Shown here piece by piece: positions 9,442 through 17,713 of a stretch of DNA of 46,797 nt (position 1 is the first letter of the stretch; each line of letters starts with the position of its first letter). This DNA comes from a bacterium (GTDB lineage: Bacteria > CLD3 > SB21). Under the pieces are notes generated by a model. It saw only the letters and a program-made list of their open reading frames with translations, had not been told where the DNA came from and did no database searches. Location of the stretch: NCBI GenBank assembly GCA_013360215.1, contig JABWCP010000025.1, forward strand, positions 1 through 46,797, given 5' to 3'. Both the position numbers and the translations under genes were made by a program.

Positions 9442-10212
9442 TCAGCGATGCTTCCATTCCGGTTTTCGCTTTTGCATAAAAGCGGTAATACCTTCTTCGA
9501 TATCGTGCGTTTTGACCAGCTCTTGGAGGTATATGTTTTCAGCCGTATCAAGTGCGGTAGTGAAGGGTTTATCCGCGCCGGCCAGCAGTGCTCGTTTGGT
9601 TTGTTTTAGTACGGTACCGCTGAGGGCATTCAGATTTTGTAAAAGCGTATCGGTTGCGGATGGAAGTTCATCGGGCGGCACCACCTTGTTGATCAAACCG
9701 AGCGATAACGCCTCGTGCGCCGTGATATTTTCACCCAGCATGCAAATTTCCATCGCGCGACGAAACCCTATTTTTTGTGGTAGCCATGCCGCAGCAACCG
9801 GAGGGTAGCATCCTACTTTGATTTCAGGTTGGCCAAAAATAGTCGAATCGGATGCAATTACGAAATCACAGAAAGTAGCCAATTCCATACCGCCTCCGAG
9901 GCAATAGCCGTGGACAGAAGCAACGGTGATTTTATCGGAATTAGCCAAAGTGCGAAAAATATGATGAAACGATTTCAACATACTGTTGATCTTGTCCAAC
10001 GTGTGATCCTTGATGTCAACGCCGGTTGAAAACGCTTTATCACCTGCACCGCGAAACACAATCGTTGTTACATCCGGGTTGCTTGTGATTTTATCTAATG
10101 CGACGTTTAGTTCATCAATCATGGACAGATTGATGACATTGACCGGTGGGCGATTGAGCGTCACGTGCGCTTCGCGCGCATGATGGTCGACACGTATCGT
10201 TGTATAATCCAT
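9442..10212 (-). CDS. enoyl-CoA hydratase/isomerase (crotonase) family, dienoyl-CoA hydratase-like
   Basis: Crotonase-fold enzyme acting on acyl-CoA thioesters. Oxyanion-hole segments are present: KAFSTGVDI (about residues 60-68) and YCLGGGMELA (about 106-115). Both potential catalytic acids are kept: Glu in GGGMELA and Glu in FGQPEIKVG. The segment GVDIKDHTLDKINSMLKSFH and the QPEIKVGCYPP stretch recall cyclohexa-1,5-dienecarbonyl-CoA hydratases rather than FadB-type hydratases; that is recognition from memory, not a search. The 256 aa length is standard. GGAG precedes the ATG. It is the last gene of the rng-radical SAM-folE2-M28-crotonase run, 13 bases after the peptidase. No aromatic-degradation genes are nearby, so ordinary fatty or amino acid catabolism is also possible. 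Confidence 0.85.
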   Translation of the reverse strand: MDYTTIRVDHHAREAHVTLNRPPVNVINLSMIDELNVALDKITSNPDVTTIVFRGAGDKAFSTGVDIKDHTLDKINSMLKSFHHIFRTLANSDKITVASVHGYCLGGGMELATFCDFVIASDSTIFGQPEIKVGCYPPVAAAWLPQKIGFRRAMEICMLGENITAHEALSLGLINKVVPPDELPSATDTLLQNLNALSGTVLKQTKRALLAGADKPFTTALDTAENIYLQELVKTHDIEEGITAFMQKRKPEWKHR

Positions 10213-10225
10213 AGATGCTCCGTGA

Positions 10226-11170
10226 TTATTCGTTGTACAAAACTTCGACTAATACATCGCCGATTTGTTGCAGGCTCTCGGCACTGCATTTATCGGGCGT
10301 ATCATCCATCGTGTGGTGGTAACGGTTGCTGTCATCCGGATAATCAAAATCTATGATGTTAATGCATTTGATGCCGATCCGAAGCAGCGGTATATGGTCG
10401 TCATAAACATTGCTTTCAATCGTTTTACGAAAAGCCGGTTTTTCAAGACGTTTGGCGGCATCCCAGACTTTATTCACAATGTCCTTTGCGCCGGTGTACG
10501 AATTTTGTTCAATCGGTAAATCCAGATTTTTATCACCGATCATATCAAGCAGAATGGCAAAGTCCGGAAAATATGTTTTATTGTTCTTTGCAAAATATTC
10601 CGATCCGATACAATAAGCATTGAGACTATCCGGTTTGGATTCCCAATTGTGATCGCCGTAATCTTCCAAATCAAAAAGAATAATGTCCACACCGATGTCC
10701 AGCGGCTGTTGCTTTATGGTACGCGCCATTTCAAGTAATACCGCTACACCGGACGCCCCGTCATTGGCGCCGATGATAGGCTTCATGCGATTGGCCGGAT
10801 CGGGATCTTTATCGGCCCAGGGGCGTGTGTCCCAATGCGCACAAAGAAGAACGCGCTTTTTATTTTTAGGATTGAGATTGATGGACGCGATGATATTGGT
10901 GAGTTCAAATTTTTTGGTTGTATCGCGTTTGTCCGTGTAATGAAATTTCTGATGATCTACGCGATCGCAATATTTGCGCAGCTCTTCCGTCATATATTCG
11001 AGCGCTTTTTGGTGGCCTTCAGATCCCGGGTTTCGCGGGCCGATTTCGCATTGTTTTTTCAGGTAATTCATGGCCGATTGGCCGTCAAATTGCGGCTTTA
11101 CTACAAACCAATGGCAGCTGTTGACCGATATCATCAGACCGGTCAAAATCAGAAGGAATAGACTGCGCAT
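10226..11170 (-). CDS. M28 family zinc peptidase / glutaminyl-peptide cyclotransferase-like lipoprotein
   Basis: Secreted zinc enzyme of the M28 fold. The N-terminus is a short hydrophobic signal ending in VNSC, a plausible lipobox, so it is probably lipid-anchored. Metal and active-site motifs run in order: CAHWDTRPWAD, GANDGASGVAVLLEMAR, FDLEDYG, LLDMIGDK, VYDDHIPL and YHHTMDDTPDKC. The pattern AHWDTRPWAD with DLEDYG fits glutaminyl cyclase-like M28C members better than leucine aminopeptidases. It would either cyclise N-terminal Gln or cleave peptides. The length of 314 aa is typical. GGAG precedes the ATG, which lies 12 bases after folE2. Which of the two activities it has is not decided by the motifs alone. 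Confidence 0.87.
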   Translation of the reverse strand: MRSLFLLILTGLMISVNSCHWFVVKPQFDGQSAMNYLKKQCEIGPRNPGSEGHQKALEYMTEELRKYCDRVDHQKFHYTDKRDTTKKFELTNIIASINLNPKNKKRVLLCAHWDTRPWADKDPDPANRMKPIIGANDGASGVAVLLEMARTIKQQPLDIGVDIILFDLEDYGDHNWESKPDSLNAYCIGSEYFAKNNKTYFPDFAILLDMIGDKNLDLPIEQNSYTGAKDIVNKVWDAAKRLEKPAFRKTIESNVYDDHIPLLRIGIKCINIIDFDYPDDSNRYHHTMDDTPDKCSAESLQQIGDVLVEVLYNE

Positions 11171-11182
11171 GCAAACTCCGTG

Positions 11183-12028
11183 TTAGGAATGTTGTTCGGG
11201 CGATGCATGATGCTTGGCCCCGTTATCAGATAGTACCGATGAAACGCTTTGGGATTCGATCACGGCATAAGCGTCATGATTATGAATACTTTCTAAATTG
11301 GTCACATCTACACGGTAACGCACGATACGTGCATCTTGCGAGAGTTTGATGGCGATGTCGCGTACCAGGTCTTCGACAAATGCCGGATGATCGTATGCGC
11401 GTTCGGTTACGTATTTTTCGTCTTCGCGTTTGAGTACGACATAGAGCTCGCTGCTGGCACATGTTTCAACAGAATAAACCAATTCTTCGATACTGAGAAA
11501 ATTATCCGTTTCACACTCGGCTTTTACGGTTACAAGGCTGCGCTGATTGTGCGCACCGTATTCGGAAATAGACTTGGAACAAGGACACAACGTGGTGACC
11601 GGCACCTGTACTTCCAAGGACAACGTCATTTTATCGTGAACACAGGTCGCGTCGAGCGCAACGGTATAATCCATGAAACTTTTGGTGAGTGTGACCGGCG
11701 CTTCTTTTTCGATAAAATAAGCAAAAGTCACTCTTGCAAAAGCGCGATCCGCGTGCAACCGTTCACGCATCATATTCATGAAATAAGGCATGCTTTCGAT
11801 GGATAATCCGTCCTGCCAGGCATTGAGGATTTCACCGAAACGACTCATGTGCGTACCTTTTTTATCGTGGGGCAAATCAACAGCCAAATCCCACATGGCA
11901 ACGGTAGGAATGCGTCGACCTGCGGCATTGATAAAAGTCAGAGGATATTTGAGATTTTTTATGCCGACCCGTTGAATGGGCATTTTACGAAAATCGTCTC
12001 GACCTTGCGTATCTTCGATAGCGGACAT
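11183..12028 (-). CDS. folE2: GTP cyclohydrolase FolE2 (type IB)
   Basis: Opens the GTP ring to give 7,8-dihydroneopterin triphosphate, the first step toward folate and also the entry to queuosine. The COG1469-type FolE2 is recognised by VTTLCPCSKSIS followed by YGAHNQRS (about residues 145-165), in which Cys and nearby residues bind the metal, and by the N-terminal MPIQRVGIKNLKYPL. The 281 aa length is normal. This form is unrelated in sequence to FolE and is often used under zinc limitation because it tolerates other metals; no Zur site was seen. AAGGA precedes the ATG. It sits 20 bases after the radical SAM gene and before the M28 gene. The last 25 residues are Ser/His-rich and look disordered. 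Confidence 0.93.
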   Translation of the reverse strand: MSAIEDTQGRDDFRKMPIQRVGIKNLKYPLTFINAAGRRIPTVAMWDLAVDLPHDKKGTHMSRFGEILNAWQDGLSIESMPYFMNMMRERLHADRAFARVTFAYFIEKEAPVTLTKSFMDYTVALDATCVHDKMTLSLEVQVPVTTLCPCSKSISEYGAHNQRSLVTVKAECETDNFLSIEELVYSVETCASSELYVVLKREDEKYVTERAYDHPAFVEDLVRDIAIKLSQDARIVRYRVDVTNLESIHNHDAYAVIESQSVSSVLSDNGAKHHASPEQHS

Positions 12029-12048
12029 TGTTTTCCTTATGTTATAGA

Positions 12049-12816
12049 CTAACCAAATACCTCGGCGGTGATACCGAGCGTACGGATTTGAGCAGCTATT
12101 TTTTCTAATTCGGTTGCGCTTATTTTTTCGAGTGTTTTAACCGGGGTATCACGATCAATCGGATATATCATTACTTTTCGCGGTTTTATCATTTCGATGC
12201 GACGAAGCCATGCGTGAACTTCTTCCGGCGTAGTATTATCAATCACCGTGTTTTGGTGTTCGCCGCGTAAAAATAGGGTCTGAATGATTAGGTTGCCATT
12301 AAATTTTTTAAGAGTTTCCGTTATACCGTCCAGCGAAATTCCTTTATCCGGTATATCAATCCGCTGAAACATAGTTTCTGTTCCGGCATCCAATTTGAGA
12401 ATGGGGTCGTCGGTTTTTTTGAGGGTATCGAATATTTCAGTTTTGTGAACACGCGTTGCATTGGTTAAAACAGCAATACGGGCATTCGGAAAGTATTTCT
12501 CACGTTTTTTACGGGTGGTGTCAATAATGGCTGAAAAATTCGGGTGTAAAGTCGGTTCGCCGTTGCCGGCAAAAGTAATGTGGTCAATGTTCTGATTTTG
12601 TTGTCGTAATGCCGATAGTTTGGACTCGAGTGCCTCGGTAAACTCTTCCAACGTCGGGATCACATCTTTGACGGAGGTATCGGTCCATCCGCATTCGCAA
12701 TACACACATTCAAAATTACACACTTTACGTCCAACCGGAAGCAGATTGATCCCCAGCGATGTGCCCAATCGGCGCGTGGTAAGCGGTCCATATATTGTAG
12801 TGGCGTGTAAAAACAT
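12049..12816 (-). CDS. radical SAM protein, COG0731-like
   Basis: Radical S-adenosylmethionine enzyme of about 255 aa. The cluster-binding motif CNFECVYCECGW (CxxxCxxC, near residues 33-40) is intact and is preceded by RRLGTSLGINLLP, typical of the small family related to wyosine-synthesis enzymes (COG0731). FAGNGEPTLHP is the GGE-like SAM-binding motif. The C-terminal third has no recognised domain. The reaction is not known for this bacterial branch; a role in tRNA or cofactor modification would be a guess. It lies between rng and folE2 with short spacers (33 and 20 bases), so it is probably co-expressed with them. Confidence 0.85.
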   Translation of the reverse strand: MFLHATTIYGPLTTRRLGTSLGINLLPVGRKVCNFECVYCECGWTDTSVKDVIPTLEEFTEALESKLSALRQQNQNIDHITFAGNGEPTLHPNFSAIIDTTRKKREKYFPNARIAVLTNATRVHKTEIFDTLKKTDDPILKLDAGTETMFQRIDIPDKGISLDGITETLKKFNGNLIIQTLFLRGEHQNTVIDNTTPEEVHAWLRRIEMIKPRKVMIYPIDRDTPVKTLEKISATELEKIAAQIRTLGITAEVFG

Positions 12817-12849
12817 GCGTATCAGCTAAAAGTGGATAATTTGAAATTC

Positions 12850-14397
12850 TTAGGAACCGTACATTTCCGTAATATCCTCATTTTTTTGCAGCACACGAAA
12901 TTCGTCCATACGGATTTCCTGTTCGCCGGTGACACGGCTAAAAATCAGATAGCGCCAGCGCATATTTTTTATTTTGGGTTTGACCTGCTCCAAAATATCG
13001 GAATTGACGACGAATTCGAGTTTGGAGAAAAAGCTATTTTTTTCTTTGTAACGGCGCACCCAACGTTCGATTTTATCAAATAGCGTGGTACGATTGCCCA
13101 CGCGACCCGTACCGCTACAGGCCGGACAAGGTTCGCTGAGCGAAAACATAATACTCGGGCGGATGCGCTCGCGCGTCATCTCAATAAGACCGTATTCGTC
13201 CATAGGAAGAATGCTGAATTTGGCGCGGTCTTTTCGAAGTTCCTTTTTCATTTCTTCAAAAAGTTTTTTCTTGTTGCGCTCGTCGTGCAAATCTATAAAA
13301 TCAATAACAATAAGTCCGCCGATATCCCGTAAACGCAACTGCCTGCAGGTCTCACGCGCAGCGACCATATTGACGGCCATGGAGTTTTCTTCATAAGAAC
13401 CGCGTCCGATGTATTTCCCGCTGTTGACATCCACCGAAATAAGCGCTTCCGTATGTTCGATGATGATGTAACCGCCGTTTTTGAGCGGAACTTTTTTCTC
13501 GATACTTTGTTGCAGATCCTGTTCGATATTGTACAAATCAAATATCGGCTTGTTACTGCGATAGAGTTCGATACGATTGCCAAGTTGCGGTGATGTCGTC
13601 GAGATATAGTTAGAAATCGATTTGTATAATTTTTTATCATCAATAAGTACACGGGAGACATCATTGGAAAAAAGATCGCGGATGACACTGGAGACCATTT
13701 CCATATCTTTATACACGAGATTGGGTGCGGACATTTTTTGAGCTTTGGTATCAATATCGTGCCAGGTGTCCAAACAATTGCGAATATCGTTACGCAATAC
13801 TTCTTCATCGCGCTCTTCCGCATTGGTGCGTACGATCAGACCAAAATCCCGCGGTTTGACTTCTTTGGCCAATCGGCGGAGTCGTTTTCTTTCGGGAACA
13901 GTATTGATCTTTCGGCTGATGCCGATCATTTCATTGGGGTCGTTGGGGATGAGCACGGTAAATCGGCCGGGTATCGAAATTTCCGAAGTTACACGGGCGC
14001 CTTTGTTGTAAATCGGCTCTTTGATGACCTGGACGAGAATTTCCTGACCGACGCGTAAAAAGCGTCCGTGGTTATCATGATTGTGAATACGGGGGTGATT
14101 AAAAGGTTTGACCGGCGCTTCGTTATCGTCCGCGTCATCGGCATCATTGATGACAGCATATTCGTGCGTGTTATCGCCGATATCGGAAAAATGCAGAAAG
14201 GCATCCTGCTTCATGCCGATATTAACAAAGGCGGCTTTCATGCCGGGGAAAACTTTGGCGACGCGACCTTTGTAAATGTCGCCGACCATTCGGTTTTTTT
14301 CCGGCCGTTCGACAAAAATTTCGACGAGCCGTTCATCCTCCACGATGGCGATGCGCGTTTCGGCATCGGTCGCGTTGATGATAATTTCTTTTTTCAT
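12850..14397 (-). CDS. rng: ribonuclease G/E family endoribonuclease
   Basis: Endonuclease that cleaves single-stranded AU-rich RNA and matures or decays rRNA and mRNA. Seen: an N-terminal S1-like domain (DIYKGRVAKVFPGMKAAFVN, about residues 42-60, then DAFLHFSDI), the DNase I-like catalytic part with SVDVNSGKY and LIVIDFIDL holding the two magnesium-binding Asp residues, and the zinc-link CPACSGTG (near 430). At 515 aa it is RNase G length; the long RNase E scaffold is absent. An acidic insertion (NDADDADDNE) interrupts the S1 domain. Its ribosome site AGGA lies inside a 7-bp hairpin just upstream, which could allow self-control as known for E. coli rne. It appears to head a five-gene minus-strand unit. 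Confidence 0.93.
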   Translation of the reverse strand: MKKEIIINATDAETRIAIVEDERLVEIFVERPEKNRMVGDIYKGRVAKVFPGMKAAFVNIGMKQDAFLHFSDIGDNTHEYAVINDADDADDNEAPVKPFNHPRIHNHDNHGRFLRVGQEILVQVIKEPIYNKGARVTSEISIPGRFTVLIPNDPNEMIGISRKINTVPERKRLRRLAKEVKPRDFGLIVRTNAEERDEEVLRNDIRNCLDTWHDIDTKAQKMSAPNLVYKDMEMVSSVIRDLFSNDVSRVLIDDKKLYKSISNYISTTSPQLGNRIELYRSNKPIFDLYNIEQDLQQSIEKKVPLKNGGYIIIEHTEALISVDVNSGKYIGRGSYEENSMAVNMVAARETCRQLRLRDIGGLIVIDFIDLHDERNKKKLFEEMKKELRKDRAKFSILPMDEYGLIEMTRERIRPSIMFSLSEPCPACSGTGRVGNRTTLFDKIERWVRRYKEKNSFFSKLEFVVNSDILEQVKPKIKNMRWRYLIFSRVTGEQEIRMDEFRVLQKNEDITEMYGS

Positions 14398-14403
14398 ACG
14401 TGT

Positions 14404-14421
14404 CCTATTCTATCGAATAGG
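14404..14421 (-). promoter_or_regulatory. hairpin covering the rng ribosome binding site
   Basis: The DNA is a perfect inverted repeat, CCTATTC-TATC-GAATAGG. In the rng mRNA the 3' arm GAAUAGG runs into the Shine-Dalgarno AGGA, which is followed by CACGU and the AUG. Pairing would hide the ribosome site. Confidence 0.55.
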
Positions 14422-14651
14422 GCAGAGGTTCTTCCTTAACGTACAGGATCGGATTTCCAAAACTATTGGAAAAGAACAAATATATAAATCACGGATTTGC
14501 ACCGTGGTATTCGCGGGCAGACCGATATCAGATAACATCGCTGCGCCCCTAAACCTGGAAGAAAATTTCTGCCACATTCGTGGTTACAATTTTATATATA
14601 TCAAATGATAATACACTCATACGTTGCGGGCGATAATACGCCAAAGTCTCT

Positions 14652-14672
14652 AAAAAAGCAAGGTTTTGCTTT
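14652..14672 (-). terminator. rho-independent terminator of the DHH-pepA-DUF4301 unit
   Basis: On the minus strand: AAAGCAA, loop AACC, TTGCTTT, followed by further T. It begins in the stop codon of the DUF4301 gene and separates this unit from rng. Confidence 0.7.
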
Positions 14673-16212
14673 ACGGTTGATGCTCCGGTCTTAATAGGTC
14701 ATTGATCGTTTTGACGGGGTTGAATGTAATGAGCGGCACCTCGACAAAAATAGTGATCCACTTAGCCATGGCCCCATTCCATAACCCGGGTAACTCCATA
14801 GCCTTTATTTCACGCCCATCTTTGGACTTTTTGGAAATAAAGCCGGTATGTGGATCAATAAAGCGATGCAGGTCAAACGGCTTTCCTTCAAAATCACGGA
14901 CGCCGCAAACGATATCTACCGGGTTAAAATGTGTAGAGTCATCTAAAATGAGTTTTTGTTTGGGCCATTGAAGATCAATCTGGGCTGTTTCCACGATCTG
15001 AAGCGAGCGGTTTCCGTTAGGTTCTCTCACCCAAAACGGACCACCTCCGGGTTCGCCTTGATTGCGGACCATTCCGCAAACACGGATCGGACGGTTTAAA
15101 AATTGCATCAAATTATCACGCCGTTCGCGGATATCCTTCGTCGAACTTGCTTGCATGCCAAGTCGTGAAATGGCAAACGATTCGGCTTCGGTGACCGTTT
15201 CGGGATTCGGAGGATTATTTTTTAGTTTTTTAAGATAACCAAAAATTTCTTGCTGCATTTCAACCAGATGACCGCATAAAACTTTTTTGTATCGGAATGT
15301 CGGTTCTTTGAGACGATCAGGTACGACGTTATCAATGTTTTTGATAAAAACGATATCGCCGGACAGATCGTTAAGATTCTCGATCAAAGCTCCATGGCCG
15401 GCCGGTCGCAGATGTAAACGACCATCCCGATCGCGGACAGGCCGATTGTGCAAATCAACGGCAAGTGTGTCGGTGGAAGATTTTTGCTCTGAGATTTCAA
15501 TTTGAATGCGACGACCGCTCGTTTCGTAACGAGAACGCACCGTTTGAATGTGCGAATCAATAAGTTGGCGGTATTCGCTTGAAATGGTAAAATGCACGTA
15601 CGCATTCTGATCCGTATCTGTCGCATAAGCCAAAGCTTCGGCCAAATGTTCTTCCAAAGCCGTACGTGAACCCTCGGGATAACGATGAAAAGGAATGAGC
15701 GCCTTGGGTCTGTGGGCATAGTCCAAGCCGACATCATGCATCAGATATGATAATACGTCTGAATAGGAACGTGTTTGGCGCAAGGTTTCCAAAGACAAAC
15801 CGTCTTTTGCCAAAACACCGTCTAACTCATCATAGAAAGCAAACTGGGTAAGCCGATCAAAAAAAGTTTTTAAAAAACGCGTGTCGGGGTGAGAGGTATT
15901 TTGCTGAAGCATCCGATCATAATGAACGGCCATCAAACTTTTGAACATGCGCGTAGCCGCGCCGGAAGCGGGTACAAACTTTTTAACACGTCCTGCTGCC
16001 GCGGCATCGTCGGCTTTTTTTATTAAGGCATCGTACGTATCGTCGGGTAAAACTGTTATGCCGTCGCCTATGGTGCAGGGACGATCCAATTCGACAAATG
16101 GAAATCCGGTTTTGAAAAATTCGATTTCAGCCGACAGTTGTTCGGGGGATTTGCCGATTTGGGCAAGTAAAGTGCGGTCATTATCCGTAAGTACGATATC
16201 CGACATGATCAC
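14671..16212 (-). CDS. DUF4301 family protein
   Basis: A protein of about 513 aa matching the DUF4301 family through the signature KKFVPASGAATRMFKSLM (about residues 77-95). Other conserved-looking stretches are KALIPFHRYPEG, PAGHGALIENLNDL and GEPGGGPFWV. The FVPASGAATRM and GHGALIENL segments recall sugar-nucleotide or nucleotidyl transferases, but no activity is established and none is claimed. No signal or membrane segment is visible, so it is probably cytosolic. The GTG at 16212 overlaps the pepA stop (GTGA), which suggests coupled translation; an ATG two codons later (16206) is equally possible. The family is common in Bacteroidota and relatives, which supports the taxonomic reading. 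Confidence 0.85.
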   Translation of the reverse strand: MIMSDIVLTDNDRTLLAQIGKSPEQLSAEIEFFKTGFPFVELDRPCTIGDGITVLPDDTYDALIKKADDAAAAGRVKKFVPASGAATRMFKSLMAVHYDRMLQQNTSHPDTRFLKTFFDRLTQFAFYDELDGVLAKDGLSLETLRQTRSYSDVLSYLMHDVGLDYAHRPKALIPFHRYPEGSRTALEEHLAEALAYATDTDQNAYVHFTISSEYRQLIDSHIQTVRSRYETSGRRIQIEISEQKSSTDTLAVDLHNRPVRDRDGRLHLRPAGHGALIENLNDLSGDIVFIKNIDNVVPDRLKEPTFRYKKVLCGHLVEMQQEIFGYLKKLKNNPPNPETVTEAESFAISRLGMQASSTKDIRERRDNLMQFLNRPIRVCGMVRNQGEPGGGPFWVREPNGNRSLQIVETAQIDLQWPKQKLILDDSTHFNPVDIVCGVRDFEGKPFDLHRFIDPHTGFISKKSKDGREIKAMELPGLWNGAMAKWITIFVEVPLITFNPVKTINDLLRPEHQP

Positions 16213-17711
16213 CAGTGGCGTAACATTTCGACGGTAAGCCTTACGCCAAATCCTGTCGCAGAAATGCGATCCGTGTAAGGAAGTTCTTCTTCACTATTGG
16301 CGGTGCCGGCGATATCTAAATGGGCCCACGGCGTATTACCCACAAAATGTTTGAGAAATGCCGCCGCGGTGGAGGCGCCGCCCGGGCGACCGCCGGTATT
16401 TTTGATGTCGGCTATATGACTTTTGATTTGTTTGTCAAATTCTTTCCACAGCGGGAGTTCCCATATTTTTTCGCCGCTTGCATCGGACGCGTGCATCAAC
16501 TTTTGTTTGAGATTACTATTCGTGGCAAAAAGACCGGCGCCATGCGTACCCAATGCAATCACGCAATGTCCAGTAAGCGTAGCATAGTCAATGATCACTT
16601 CCGGTTTGTAGCGCTGAGCGTAAGCCAGCGCATCGGCGAGGATCAATCGTCCTTCGGCATCCGTATTGATGATTTCAACCGTTTTGCCGGAATACATCGT
16701 CAAAACATCGCCGGGTTTATAAGCGCGGCTGCCGGTAAGATTTTCAGAAGAGGGGACGATGCCTACGACATGCAACGGGAGTTTCAATTCGGCAATCGCT
16801 TGCATAATACCGATGACGGCTGCACCGCCGCACATATCAAACTTCATGCGATCCATTTGGTCCGCCGGTTTGATCGAAATGCCGCCCGAATCGAATGTTA
16901 ATCCTTTGCCGACGAGTACGATCGGTTTAGTGTTTTTTGGCTTAGCGGGTTTGTATTCCATGATGACCAGCCGCGGAGGTTCGGCGCTGCCGGCGGTGAC
17001 ACCAAGAAGGCCGCCCATTTTAAGCGATTTGATTTTGGTCTCATTGAATACGGTACATTTGATTTTGTGCGTACGGCACATCTCAGTTGCACGGTCGGCT
17101 AATACACGCGGAGGCAATTCGTTGCCCGGCGCATTGCCTAGATCACGGGTAAAATTGACCGCATTGCTTATAATTTCTCCGGCCCGAACACCTTGCTGCA
17201 TGGCGGCCGTCGGTTCATGATCGGCAATAAGCGTTAGCTCTGTAATGCGATGCCGGTCTTGCGGCTTTTTGTCCGTATGGTACTTATCATACTTATAATG
17301 CGCAAGGCAAGCGCCTTCGGTAAGTGCCTGAGCTATGCGATCATCGGTCCAGTTTTTTTGCCGCAAATGCGCAGGAAAGGCGAGCGTGATTTTAGAATAT
17401 TCCATAGCGAGTGCCGTACGCACGGCTTTGGCCGCCGTTCGCCGCAGAGTTTCCGGCTCGAGATCTTTGTATTCGCCCAACCCGATAAGTGCAATGCGTT
17501 TACTTGAGGTTTTGTCATTACCCAAAAGGAGAAATGTTTTTTCTTCTTCCGCGCCAAATTCTTTGGACTTCAGTAGTTTGGGAATCGTGTCTTCGTAGAT
17601 ATCTTCAAGTTCATTTTTCCAAAAATTTACGGGCTCGTTTTTGGCAATAAATACGCACGTTAATTCGCTCTTCCAGTGCTTGAGCTTGGAATATTTGGCC
17701 GATACGTGCAT
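16209..17711 (-). CDS. pepA: leucyl aminopeptidase (M17 family)
   Basis: Hexameric cytosolic aminopeptidase with two metal ions that releases N-terminal residues from peptides. The C-terminal catalytic domain is complete: GKGLTFDSGGISIKP, MKFDMCGGAAV (about residues 270-300), and the signature NTDAEGRLILADAL (about 352-365). The N-terminal domain (1-170) is more divergent, as usual. Length 500 aa is normal. It starts 2 bases after the DHH phosphoesterase stop and ends overlapping the DUF4301 start, forming a compact three-gene unit. No obvious ribosome site precedes the ATG, which fits translation by coupling to the upstream gene. Confidence 0.94.
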   Translation of the reverse strand: MHVSAKYSKLKHWKSELTCVFIAKNEPVNFWKNELEDIYEDTIPKLLKSKEFGAEEEKTFLLLGNDKTSSKRIALIGLGEYKDLEPETLRRTAAKAVRTALAMEYSKITLAFPAHLRQKNWTDDRIAQALTEGACLAHYKYDKYHTDKKPQDRHRITELTLIADHEPTAAMQQGVRAGEIISNAVNFTRDLGNAPGNELPPRVLADRATEMCRTHKIKCTVFNETKIKSLKMGGLLGVTAGSAEPPRLVIMEYKPAKPKNTKPIVLVGKGLTFDSGGISIKPADQMDRMKFDMCGGAAVIGIMQAIAELKLPLHVVGIVPSSENLTGSRAYKPGDVLTMYSGKTVEIINTDAEGRLILADALAYAQRYKPEVIIDYATLTGHCVIALGTHGAGLFATNSNLKQKLMHASDASGEKIWELPLWKEFDKQIKSHIADIKNTGGRPGGASTAAAFLKHFVGNTPWAHLDIAGTANSEEELPYTDRISATGFGVRLTVEMLRHW

Positions 17712-17713
17712 AA

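Noticed and set aside
12831-12839. AGTGGATAA, one base off a DnaA box
   Set aside because: A single imperfect box between two ordinary genes; no cluster of boxes or AT-rich unwinding element was seen, so there is no support for an origin.
14490-14506. CACGG-N7-CCGTG dyad in the rng upstream region
   Set aside because: Only five pairs with a seven-base loop, with no T run; not distinguishable from chance.
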